Source: Candidatus Nanohalarchaeota archaeon (lineage in GTDB: Archaea; EX4484-52; B79-G9). Taken from it: 9,394 bases of DNA. This document shows positions 1 through 6,432 of the stretch, piece by piece. Location: NCBI GenBank assembly GCA_017610545.1, contig JAFCBV010000040.1:1-9394 (forward strand), written 5' to 3'. Position 1 is the stretch's first letter. The number at the start of each line of letters is the position of its first letter. Both the position numbers and the translations under genes were made by a program. The notes beneath the pieces are model-generated. The model saw only the letters and a program-made list of their open reading frames with translations. It had not been told where the DNA came from and ran no database searches.

Positions 1-1
1 C

Positions 2-121
2 GGAACTGTTGAAAAATGCAAGGAGTGTGTTTATTACAAAATCTGCACAGGAACCTGGTACTCTTATTTTGACCACTACGGAACTGACGAAATAAAACCA
101 ATAAGGCAAAACAATGATTAG
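2..121 (+). CDS. C-terminal end of a radical SAM protein (partial)
   Basis: An open frame enters from the left edge and ends at TAG 119-121, giving the last 39 residues of a protein. The residues include C-x2-C-x5-C-x-G-x-W (KCKECVYYKICTGTW), then a Tyr-rich stretch and GTDEIKPI. This arrangement is typical of the auxiliary iron-sulfur cluster end of radical SAM enzymes (SPASM/twitch type), where C-x2-C-x5-C ligands follow the TIM-barrel core. The stop overlaps the start of the next radical SAM gene by 8 bases (ATGATTAG), so the two are almost certainly co-transcribed and translationally coupled. Paired radical SAM enzymes are the hallmark of several peptide-modifying systems, including HxsB/HxsC. 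The fragment is too short to say whether this is an HxsC relative or another family. Confidence 0.75.
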   Translation, partial: GTVEKCKECVYYKICTGTWYSYFDHYGTDEIKPIRQNND

Positions 122-1508
122 CAAGACCAAGGAAAAGACAGGTGTTTGCGCCAATGAATACTTCACTGAAAAGCTTGGCTCTAAATATTTAGTCACTACA
201 AGGCACGGCGGGTTCGCTGTTTTGAGCCGTGAAGAATATGATATGCTTTTTCGCGGAACATTTACAGATAATAGTGCGCTGTTTAAGAAAATAAATAGTG
301 CCGGAATAATCATCTCAAAAGAGAATCTAAAAAACATAATATTTTCATTTGAAAAGCAACTGGCCTATTTTCTCGCCCCAAAAGCATATCTCATAAACCT
401 TTCAAATGAATGCAACCTTGTGTGCAAATATTGCCATGCAAACGCAACACCAGATAATGCAGAAACAATGACTGAAGAAATAATGGATAAAACAATTGAA
501 TTCATGGCATCCTCTCCAGCTAAAGGTTTTTACATTGAATTTCAGGGAGGCGAGCCTCTTGCAAAATTCAATGACATAAAAAAGTTTATTGTGAAAGTAA
601 ATGCTGCTGCAAAAGAGAATAACAAAGAAATAATTTCAACAGTGATTGTCAGCAACATGACGCTTATGACTGAAGAAATAGCAAAATTCATTATTGAAAA
701 CAAAATCGGAATTTGCTCATCTCTTGACGGGCCGAAAGAGCTTCACGATTCTCAGAGACAAGATGTGAGTGGTGGTGGCTCATACGATTCTGTCATAAAA
801 TGGCTGAAATATCTTCAGGAGCATAAAAAGACCATAAATATCATGCCAACTATAACGGCCCACAGCATAAGATTCGGTGCAAAAAAAATAGTGGATGAGT
901 ATGTCAAGCTGGGTGCAAGAAGAGTTATGTTTCGTCCGGTGTATTGTATCGGGCGAGGCAAAGCCAATAAAGAGGAGCTTGCAGTGCCGGCAGAAGAATT
1001 TGTCCGGTTCTGGAAAGAAAGCATAGAGTACATGGCAGAACTCACAAAAAAAGGCACATTAGTCTATGACCCGCAAATTCAGTCAATGCTGCGCAATATG
1101 CTTGGATTCCCGCGTTCATACATGTGCATGCGAATGCCGTGCGGCGCAGGAATATCACAAGTGGCAATTTCTCCTGACGGGACAATATTTCCGTGCGACC
1201 TTGCAAAGAGTATGCCTGATTTGGCACTTGGCAATGTAAATGAAAGCCATCTTGATGTCTTTTCCAGGGCAATTCCAATGTATGCAAGGACTGCTGAAGT
1301 AAACCCCCTGTGCGACACGTGCGCATTCAATGCATATTGCGGTACCTGTTATTCAAGAACTTATGCTGCGTTCAAGGATATTATTCCAAGGACTCCTGTG
1401 AACTTTGAGTGCAAAGTAAACAAGGCTATGTTTAAATACCTCTTTGAAAAACTGCAGGACGCGCGATACAAAAAAGTGTTTGGGCAATGGGTGCGGCTAG
1501 AAAGGTGA
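114..1508 (+). CDS. Radical SAM/SPASM protein, HxsB-like peptide maturase
   Basis: This 464-aa protein has the radical SAM signature C100-x3-C104-x2-C107 (NECNLVCKYCHA), which binds the [4Fe-4S] cluster that cleaves S-adenosylmethionine, and a GGEP motif at 145-148. The C-terminal SPASM region has C343, G356-x4-C361, then C400-x2-C403-x5-C409-x2-C412 and C433, the ligand spacing expected for auxiliary clusters. The N-terminal part (about residues 21-45, LGSKYLVTTRHGGFAVLSRE) and the end (CAFNAYCGTCYSRT, then ECKVNKAMFKYLFEKL) resemble from memory the HxsB maturase of His-Xaa-Ser systems; no search was run. Such enzymes modify ribosomal peptides in the cytoplasm. The ATG overlaps the stop of an upstream radical SAM gene. 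No His-Xaa-Ser repeat substrate is visible in this window. Confidence is high for radical SAM/SPASM, moderate for the HxsB assignment. Confidence 0.93.
   Translation: MISKTKEKTGVCANEYFTEKLGSKYLVTTRHGGFAVLSREEYDMLFRGTFTDNSALFKKINSAGIIISKENLKNIIFSFEKQLAYFLAPKAYLINLSNECNLVCKYCHANATPDNAETMTEEIMDKTIEFMASSPAKGFYIEFQGGEPLAKFNDIKKFIVKVNAAAKENNKEIISTVIVSNMTLMTEEIAKFIIENKIGICSSLDGPKELHDSQRQDVSGGGSYDSVIKWLKYLQEHKKTINIMPTITAHSIRFGAKKIVDEYVKLGARRVMFRPVYCIGRGKANKEELAVPAEEFVRFWKESIEYMAELTKKGTLVYDPQIQSMLRNMLGFPRSYMCMRMPCGAGISQVAISPDGTIFPCDLAKSMPDLALGNVNESHLDVFSRAIPMYARTAEVNPLCDTCAFNAYCGTCYSRTYAAFKDIIPRTPVNFECKVNKAMFKYLFEKLQDARYKKVFGQWVRLER
1504..1508 (+). promoter_or_regulatory. Ribosome binding site deciding the start of the membrane protein gene
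   Basis: GGTGA, complementary to the 3' end of archaeal 16S rRNA, lies 5 bases before ATG 1514 and includes the TGA stop of the preceding gene. It favours ATG 1514 over the in-frame ATG at 1487, which would overlap the radical SAM gene by 22 bases. The same GTGA-5 nt-ATG layout recurs at 4867-4858 on the other strand. Confidence 0.6.
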
Positions 1509-1513
1509 AAAAA

Positions 1514-2359
1514 ATGTACCTTGAGATTGCAAAAATATTTCTGTCTGTACTTTTTTTCAGGGCAACAAACATTTTCGGCATCAAAACCACGGCCGTGTAT
1601 CTTTCGCTGTCGCTTTTTCTCCTGTTTGCAAAACCCGAGGCAAACATGCCTGCAAGCCTGTTGATAACAACTGCGTTTGTATTCATATTATTTGTCGCAG
1701 CAGGTATCTTACGAAAGATGGTAACAAGAAAAAGACCTGCTGAAAAAAACACCAATATAAAGGGCGGCGCTCCTGACCTCGTAAATATATTTCTGCCAAT
1801 TTTTTCAATAGGGTATGTCTTCAGCATTTTTAGGATGAATATGTATGTTTCCGCAGCAGCCGTATTTGCACTATATTTCCTGCTTAGAAAATACCGTGTT
1901 CCAACAACAGCGTGGGGTGTAGCATTTGCCAGCTCAATAATCCACGCAATATTTTTCTCAAGAACATCAGCCCTCCTTAACCCAGCAATTTATGCTGTTG
2001 CATATATCTTTCTGATACGCTTTTTCTTTGCAGCAAAGGACGTATTCAGTATCACGTGCAAGCCACATGAATTAAAAGAAGGTATGACTCCGGCTGAAGC
2101 AATTGTTTGGGATGGAAAACGGTATGTGTTTACAAACAGCATAATACCGAGCATGATGGGGCTTGCAAGATACGGAATGGAACAAAAAATATTTGGCAAA
2201 AGGGTTGTCGCCTCCTTTTTCTCGCCACTGAAAAAAGAAAACATCGCTGAAATACAGAACGTGTGTAAACAATATAAAAAGCCAGTGTTTTCTGTGCAAA
2301 AAAAAACAGGGCTTGTGCCTTTTCTTTTTATTGGTGCTTTGATTGTACTCGTTCTCTGA
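1514..2359 (+). CDS. Polytopic membrane protein, degenerate PAP2-like core with A24 peptidase-like tail
   Basis: The 281-aa protein (290 aa if ATG 1487 is used) has seven or eight hydrophobic segments, roughly at 4-16, 26-39, 47-66, 89-106, 110-124, 131-148, 154-175 and 267-281. Inference one: residues R67-x6-R74-P75, F97-S-I-G100 and S149-R150-x5-N156 fall at the spacing of the PAP2 phosphatase motifs KX6RP, PSGH and SRX5H, but both catalytic histidines are replaced, so it would be inactive or changed in function. Inference two: the soluble stretch from K183 (KPHELKEGMTPAEAI) to KKENIAEIQ and the last helix VPFLFIGAL resembles the C-terminal region of archaeal prepilin/preflagellin peptidases (A24B). 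Neither the GxGD motif nor the first catalytic Asp of that family is present. It is translationally coupled to the radical SAM gene. The reading frame is certain; the family assignment is tentative. Confidence 0.85.
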   Translation: MYLEIAKIFLSVLFFRATNIFGIKTTAVYLSLSLFLLFAKPEANMPASLLITTAFVFILFVAAGILRKMVTRKRPAEKNTNIKGGAPDLVNIFLPIFSIGYVFSIFRMNMYVSAAAVFALYFLLRKYRVPTTAWGVAFASSIIHAIFFSRTSALLNPAIYAVAYIFLIRFFFAAKDVFSITCKPHELKEGMTPAEAIVWDGKRYVFTNSIIPSMMGLARYGMEQKIFGKRVVASFFSPLKKENIAEIQNVCKQYKKPVFSVQKKTGLVPFLFIGALIVLVL

Positions 2360-2419
2360 GAGCTTGGAGTGACGAATCGAACCTAGAACAATTCCGTGCA
2401 GCCCGCAGACCAAACAAGT
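2360..2419. other. Short convergent intergenic gap
   Basis: Sixty bases separate the stops of two convergent genes. There is no T-run or strong hairpin that would mark a terminator on either strand. On the minus strand the gap contains TTCTAGGTTCGATTCGTCAC, which looks like a tRNA T-arm on its 5' side, but the T-stem does not pair and no complete tRNA can be folded around it. Confidence 0.4.
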
Positions 2420-3475
2420 TCAATCTAATTTTGGCTCAACATAAGGTGGGCTGGTACAGCTTTCATCACGGTCATCGCATTTGTCGCTACCACAGCAGTT
2501 ATCATCTACAAAATGAACAAATGTGATGAACTTAAAAACAAGAGGAATCCATTTATCCTCATTGAAAATTTTGTATGTCTCATCAGTTAAGGTCACAAGT
2601 ATTTTTGCGTTCTTCAAGACATACCTGTGATAATAATACATATCGCAACGATAGTCGTTGGGTTCATAGTCGTCACCAGGAAAGCCATCACAACATCCAC
2701 CGACCTTATATATTTTTCCGCGTTCGTACTCGTAATGCTCAAAATCATTATTAGCACTCTTGCACGTCTCTACGTTGCTGCAAGCACTAGTCTGCTGATT
2801 TATTGGGCAGCCCTCGAAAGAGACAATCTCAAACTTCCATTTGAATGGCGTGCCCAGAAGATTATATTTACTGCTAAGCACTTGCAGTTCATTGTTAATT
2901 TCATTGGCTATGTCAGCTCCGGAATATTGCGGTGTTGTATCCGGAGGGCACATCGTGCAATCAAGGTCCCCTGAACCACTAACGCATTTTTTGTCTGACG
3001 GCTCATATACATCAGTCAGCCTGTCAAGCCCTTTAAAGAGATAATATTCAAGCGGGCCTTGCCTATTTGCCCCACCAACGTATGTCTCCGCATAACTATA
3101 AAGCAACCAGTAGCGGATTCCGGTTGTCTCCTCTGTCATTCCTGATGATTGTAGCGTAAGGAGCATATCATTTCCAAGATAGTCTTCAGTCTCGGACCTA
3201 ATACCATCTTCAGGCCACACAGTACCTGTGAAACTATAAGTATTCCTCTGGTATATAGAGCCCACGAGTGTATCAATTGTTGTCTTGCTTGACTTTCCAA
3301 CGCTGTTATCGAAAAGTATGGTTTTCATATTAGTTTGATAAAGGTTAAGATTTTTTGTGAAAAGATTATTGGCGGCCTTGACCAGATTGTTGTCATATAT
3401 GGAGACGACTACCTGCTCAATCTTTGCCACTTTTCTGCCGTCGCCGTCATCCCCTGTTGCCGTAAACTTCAACAT
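2420..3475 (-). CDS. C-terminal part of a Cys-rich pilin-like surface protein, split by a frameshift
   Basis: This 351-aa frame opens at an ATG inside the tandem duplication at 3448-3497 and has no signal peptide or membrane helix of its own. Its first residues (MLKFTATGD) repeat the LKFTATGD at the end of the upstream fragment (3447-4220). Removing one 25-bp copy joins the two into a continuous 591-aa protein. It is therefore best read as the extracellular C-terminal half of that gene, not as an independent protein. The region holds 13 Cys, clustered at 164-176, 223-238, 261-277 and 327-340, including CC pairs, as expected for a disulfide-stabilised exported domain. GGGG lies directly against the ATG, too close to be a good ribosome binding site, so expression as a separate protein looks poor. 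No family was recognised. Confidence 0.8.
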   Translation of the reverse strand: MLKFTATGDDGDGRKVAKIEQVVVSIYDNNLVKAANNLFTKNLNLYQTNMKTILFDNSVGKSSKTTIDTLVGSIYQRNTYSFTGTVWPEDGIRSETEDYLGNDMLLTLQSSGMTEETTGIRYWLLYSYAETYVGGANRQGPLEYYLFKGLDRLTDVYEPSDKKCVSGSGDLDCTMCPPDTTPQYSGADIANEINNELQVLSSKYNLLGTPFKWKFEIVSFEGCPINQQTSACSNVETCKSANNDFEHYEYERGKIYKVGGCCDGFPGDDYEPNDYRCDMYYYHRYVLKNAKILVTLTDETYKIFNEDKWIPLVFKFITFVHFVDDNCCGSDKCDDRDESCTSPPYVEPKLD

Positions 3476-4220
3476 CCCCTGTTGCCGTAAACTTCAATTT
3501 CATTGTGGCAAAAGTTGCGCCGAGTGGTATTGAGGATATTTTGTACGCATATAAGCCATCAATCGTTAATTTATTCGGCGTTCCACCAATCGGCTCAATT
3601 GTGGTACATTCAGTTTCACACTCAACCGTAACCGAACCTGGCTTGAGAAAATGTATTCTTAAAAGGACGATAATAGAATATTTACTTGCGTTTATGTCCG
3701 CAATATAGTTGTCGTGCTTGTTGTTTCCAATAAGCACAAATATGTTCGATGCGGAAGGCCCTTCCGGTGCATAAGGCTCACCCAGGTAACTCAAAAAATC
3801 TTTTGGATTACTCATCGCAAAATAAGGCACTCTCTCTTCTGTCAACCCACATGTGTCTCCTGAGGGCACAACCCAGTGAGCAATTCTCTCGCCTTCTACT
3901 TCCACAAACCTTAATCGTGGCTTGACGCCTGCGACGTATGGTGTAACTCCAACGGACATGGCATCTTCACTTATGCCGCCATGAAGGGCAAGTTCCCGTG
4001 CAGTTGACATAAGTGAAAAAAATGCAGCAGATTTTTCAAAGCCATCCTTGAGAAGCTGGACTTCCTTGTCCTTTATTGCAAGAGTGTAGTGGTACATGGT
4101 TTCAGATGCGTTCTGTGCTGCAAGGGAACGCCATGCAATGCCTCCGACAAGCACAATGACAAGAGTACATATAAGCAGCACAAATGAAACCATGTCCTCT
4201 GCTGTTGCCTTTCGCTTCAT
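3447..4220 (-). CDS. N-terminal part of a pilin-like surface protein, truncated by a 25-bp duplication
   Basis: The 257-aa frame starts at ATG 4220 behind a good AGGTGA site (4228-4233, 7 bases away), which overlaps the stop of the preceding gene. The N-terminus MKRKATAEDM followed by a hydrophobic helix at about 11-29 looks like a prepilin signal, with basic residues and Ala before T-A-E at the helix start. The early Glu is a feature of type IV pilins. A helical region (about 40-80) and a beta-rich domain follow, with C124, C201 and C205. The natural sequence runs to residue 249 (LKFTATGD); the last eight residues (VEVYGNRG) come from reading the second repeat copy out of frame. It is the last gene of the minus-strand operon. 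As it stands the product lacks about 340 residues of ectodomain. Whether the lesion is real, switchable or an assembly error cannot be told from this sequence. Confidence 0.85.
   Translation of the reverse strand: MKRKATAEDMVSFVLLICTLVIVLVGGIAWRSLAAQNASETMYHYTLAIKDKEVQLLKDGFEKSAAFFSLMSTARELALHGGISEDAMSVGVTPYVAGVKPRLRFVEVEGERIAHWVVPSGDTCGLTEERVPYFAMSNPKDFLSYLGEPYAPEGPSASNIFVLIGNNKHDNYIADINASKYSIIVLLRIHFLKPGSVTVECETECTTIEPIGGTPNKLTIDGLYAYKISSIPLGATFATMKLKFTATGDVEVYGNRG
3448..3497. repeat. Perfect 25-bp tandem duplication that shifts the frame
   Basis: Bases 3448-3472 and 3473-3497 are identical, each running from CATCCCCTGTTG to CCGTAAACTTCAA. Because 25 is not a multiple of 3, the extra copy shifts the minus-strand frame: the upstream frame stops at 3447-3449 and the downstream frame takes over from 3475. 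With one copy the minus strand reads through as KLKFTATGDDGDGRK. A short GACGGC repeat (GACGGCGACGGC on the minus strand) lies directly beside it, so the locus may be prone to slippage. Confidence 0.95.
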
Positions 4221-4231
4221 TTTTCATTCAC

Positions 4232-4858
4232 CTATGGATTCGTGCAGCAACAGTTGCCGCCTCCGCATAAATATCCGTTATCACAAGAACGGCCGAGGAG
4301 TCCACAGTACATAGAAGGAGTACAAATGTGCGTCTCGTCTTCTACAGGGCAGACCGTGTCCGCATCACTCTCAGGAAAATTCGTGTGAATAATTATTTCA
4401 GCCACTCCATGCTCACTGCTTGGAACCGAAATATATATTCTCTCTGTTCTTTTCGTAATATCTGTATCAAAGTCAGATTCAACAACATATTCATCCAAAT
4501 CATGACTTGCAGAAAACTTGTACTTGTCAATTTTAATAGATTTCATGAATCGCGTGACACAATTTGCGACATCAATAGTCTCGTCAATGCCATTGTAGTT
4601 CATTGCTACAGTCTTTTCTGCATTATTTGCCAAACCAACGCTTAATACATACTTGAATGGCGCATCAGTCGTAGGTGCGCAAAGGCTGCTTTCAAGCATT
4701 GTGAAAAGTACAGTGTCCCCCTGCGCAATTTTTTCAATATACACTGTTGTCTGGACAACATTTGTTACAGAAGACAGACTTATGATAACACCTATTCCAA
4801 GAAGCACTGTATACACAACAAGAGCTACAATCGTTGAAATCCCGCGTCGTCTTGCCAT
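4232..4858 (-). CDS. Pilin-like protein with Cys-rich C-terminal knob
   Basis: The 208-aa product begins MARRRGISTI followed by a hydrophobic helix to about residue 28. Basic residues plus Gly just before the helix match an archaeal class III (prepilin-type) signal, with likely cleavage after G6. The middle (about 30-165) has predicted beta-rich character and two Cys (C60, C100). The tail has 8 Cys in 39 residues, with spacing C170-x8-C-x5-C-x6-C-x5-C-x4-CCC, as in small disulfide-knotted modules. ATG 4858 was preferred because GTGA lies 5 bases upstream; a GTG start at 4867 would add three residues and overlap the previous gene by 4 bases. It is expected to be anchored by its helix with the Cys-rich end outside the cell. 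The family was not recognised beyond pilin-like. Confidence 0.88.
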   Translation of the reverse strand: MARRRGISTIVALVVYTVLLGIGVIISLSSVTNVVQTTVYIEKIAQGDTVLFTMLESSLCAPTTDAPFKYVLSVGLANNAEKTVAMNYNGIDETIDVANCVTRFMKSIKIDKYKFSASHDLDEYVVESDFDTDITKRTERIYISVPSSEHGVAEIIIHTNFPESDADTVCPVEDETHICTPSMYCGLLGRSCDNGYLCGGGNCCCTNP

Positions 4859-4863
4859 AAAAT

Positions 4864-5769
4864 TCACACAAATTTAAATGCTGAAATGTCGATTCCGTTT
4901 AATATGTCTGCCCTGCATCTTTTGTCATACGCGCAAATTGCCGGTGCTGTACAATTCTCATCATCACTGCATGGCTGACCATTGATAAGTTTTTCCGGAG
5001 GGGTGCCTGCACACTTGCCGCCACTGCATAAAAAAGACTTGCATTCCTGGTTGATGTAGCAGTCAGCCCCGGCATCCTTTGAATATGTGTGAAATGCCGG
5101 CTGGCAAGTTGGAATTAATTGCCCGGGACCTTTTATGCAGTTTTCGCTTTCACAGTCATTTGTGGGATATTTATATGTGTCGTTCACGCCATAGCCCTTG
5201 TCATCAAGCGGTTTTAAATTAACCACTGATGCAAAATCATCCGGCTCACTGGCTGCAGTGCTATTGCAAAAAACATCAAGCGGATACTTTCCTAAAGAAT
5301 CTTTTAGATCAACAAACACCCCAATAAACGCTCTGTGCTTGTTACCGGAATAATCATTTAAAGCAACGAGCTGCCCATATCGTGGCATGAAAAAATCATC
5401 TTCTTGAGGCTGAAAGTTCTTGAATGTCCATTGATTAGTGCTTTCCTCAAGATCGTAAATTCCTATCCAGTACCTCACAGCCCCGTAGCCTGCACATGAA
5501 AGCTGCCCGTAGTTCGAAGATATTTCCTTATCAAGCAACTCGGCATCAAGCACAAATCTTTTTGTCTCATCCAGTGTTAATGGATTCTTACTCATGCACG
5601 GTAGTGCCTGGGTGCTGTAATAAAGCCCTGTTGCAATAGATTCCTCTGAAATATCATTTTCAAATATCATAAGGGCCGCGGTATTGCCTCGCCCTATTAT
5701 GGCCGCAGCCACCAAAAGCAGCACACAAATTATTATCATGATTGCAGATTTTATTGTCTCATTAAACAT
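4864..5769 (-). CDS. Membrane-anchored exported protein with Dickkopf-like Cys-rich module
   Basis: The 301-aa protein has an N-terminal hydrophobic helix at about 8-26 and an ectodomain with a short helix (GLYYSTQAL, about 48-56). Its N-terminus (MFNETIKSAI) lacks the Lys-Gly step seen in its neighbours, so it may be a minor subunit with a non-canonical signal or a simple anchor. From residue 206 there are 11 Cys; the stretch C237-x5-C243-x4-C248-x4-C253 (QECKSFLCSGGKC) and then CSDDENCTAPAIC resemble the small Dickkopf/EGF-type modules common on archaeal and bacterial surface proteins. It lies 6 bases after the previous gene and its end abuts the next gene. The last residues (DISAFKFV) follow the Cys module. 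Role inferred: a secreted, disulfide-stabilised component of the same surface assembly. Confidence 0.88.
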   Translation of the reverse strand: MFNETIKSAIMIIICVLLLVAAAIIGRGNTAALMIFENDISEESIATGLYYSTQALPCMSKNPLTLDETKRFVLDAELLDKEISSNYGQLSCAGYGAVRYWIGIYDLEESTNQWTFKNFQPQEDDFFMPRYGQLVALNDYSGNKHRAFIGVFVDLKDSLGKYPLDVFCNSTAASEPDDFASVVNLKPLDDKGYGVNDTYKYPTNDCESENCIKGPGQLIPTCQPAFHTYSKDAGADCYINQECKSFLCSGGKCAGTPPEKLINGQPCSDDENCTAPAICAYDKRCRADILNGIDISAFKFV

Positions 5770-5775
5770 ATCTAT

Positions 5776-6228
5776 CTACCCTGCAAACGCGCACTCGCCC
5801 GGTGATATGATACAGCAGGGATCGCCTTTCTTGCATATAGTCACATGAGGTATGCACCCTACAAGCTTTTTTGAAATGCATATTGTTTTTACACCACCGA
5901 CAACGGCAGGATCTACGTTAGTTGCCGTATGTGGATATACAAACAAATACGCTTCATCTCCGGATCCGTATGTTACCCGAACCTCTTTTTCCTTAAGCGA
6001 TATTATGAATGATTCACTTGTCTCAAAAAACCTTACACCCTGCCCAACAGCAGATATTGCCGAGACTTCACTTGCAAAGGACTTGGCTGTCTGGCGGGCG
6101 ATGGTCTCCACACTTGTTTGAGTACTCCCTATAAACTCACCTGCAACCACAGTCAGCATACTCACAGATATCAAAAGACCCACTATAATGACCATGACAT
6201 TGCCAATTACAAGCCCTTTTTTTGCCAT
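5776..6228 (-). CDS. Small pilin-like protein with Cys-rich tail
   Basis: The 150-aa protein starts MAKKGLVIGNVM, with a hydrophobic helix at about 6-29 and a Lys-Lys-Gly step matching a prepilin signal (likely cleavage after G5). A polar helical segment (about 35-62) follows, as in pilin N-terminal helices that leave the membrane, then a short beta-rich head. The tail has 6 Cys: C117, C125, C132, CC at 138-139 and C146. The start ATG shares one base with the TAA stop of the previous gene (TAATG), a classic translational coupling arrangement. It is a plausible structural subunit of a filament; no specific family was recognised. Confidence 0.88.
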   Translation of the reverse strand: MAKKGLVIGNVMVIIVGLLISVSMLTVVAGEFIGSTQTSVETIARQTAKSFASEVSAISAVGQGVRFFETSESFIISLKEKEVRVTYGSGDEAYLFVYPHTATNVDPAVVGGVKTICISKKLVGCIPHVTICKKGDPCCIISPGECAFAG

Positions 6229-6428
6229 TAAAACGCGACCTCAAGCATACATTCCATGGGGTTCGTAATACAAATATGAAGGTCCATCACAAGGTGTCCA
6301 AGAGCACCCATTCCACCGGAAACCAAATAATATATTGCCAAAAGGAATATCATAGATATCAAAAGTGCTATGATGGAAAGCGGTATTGGCGAAACGCTTG
6401 CTTTTTTGAGGTAACTTGGTAGTGCCAT
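6228..6428 (-). CDS. Small single-pass membrane protein
   Basis: The 66-aa protein has a basic N-terminus (SYLKKASVSP), one long hydrophobic helix at about 15-38 and a short tail with two Cys (HICITNPMEC). It has no obvious Gly cleavage step, though KKA before S-V-S-P could serve as a prepilin-like site. GTGAT just upstream of the ATG acts as ribosome binding site, and only 4 bases separate it from the previous gene. It is too small for homology-based naming here. Its place between larger exported subunits suggests a minor pilin, an assembly helper or a membrane partner. Confidence 0.8.
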   Translation of the reverse strand: MALPSYLKKASVSPIPLSIIALLISMIFLLAIYYLVSGGMGALGHLVMDLHICITNPMECMLEVAF

Positions 6429-6432
6429 GGAA

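Noticed and set aside
1487..1513. Upstream ATG for the membrane protein
   Set aside because: It would overlap the radical SAM gene by 22 bases, while ATG 1514 has GGTGA at ideal distance; still possible, so noted.
2365..2412. tRNA-like sequence on the minus strand (CTAGGTTCGATTC followed by CACTCCA)
   Set aside because: The T-loop looks convincing, but the 3' side of the T-stem does not pair, no acceptor 5' strand or D-arm is found upstream, and the region runs into a coding sequence. At most a remnant or a chance match.
2627..2974. 115-codon plus-strand open frame
   Set aside because: It lies antisense to the Cys-rich C-terminal fragment, which keeps coding character over the whole stretch; it has no ribosome binding site and its hydrophobic runs mirror the opposite strand.
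3447..3497. CRISPR or other interspersed repeat array
   Set aside because: Only two copies, directly abutting without spacers, inside a coding sequence; it is a simple tandem duplication.
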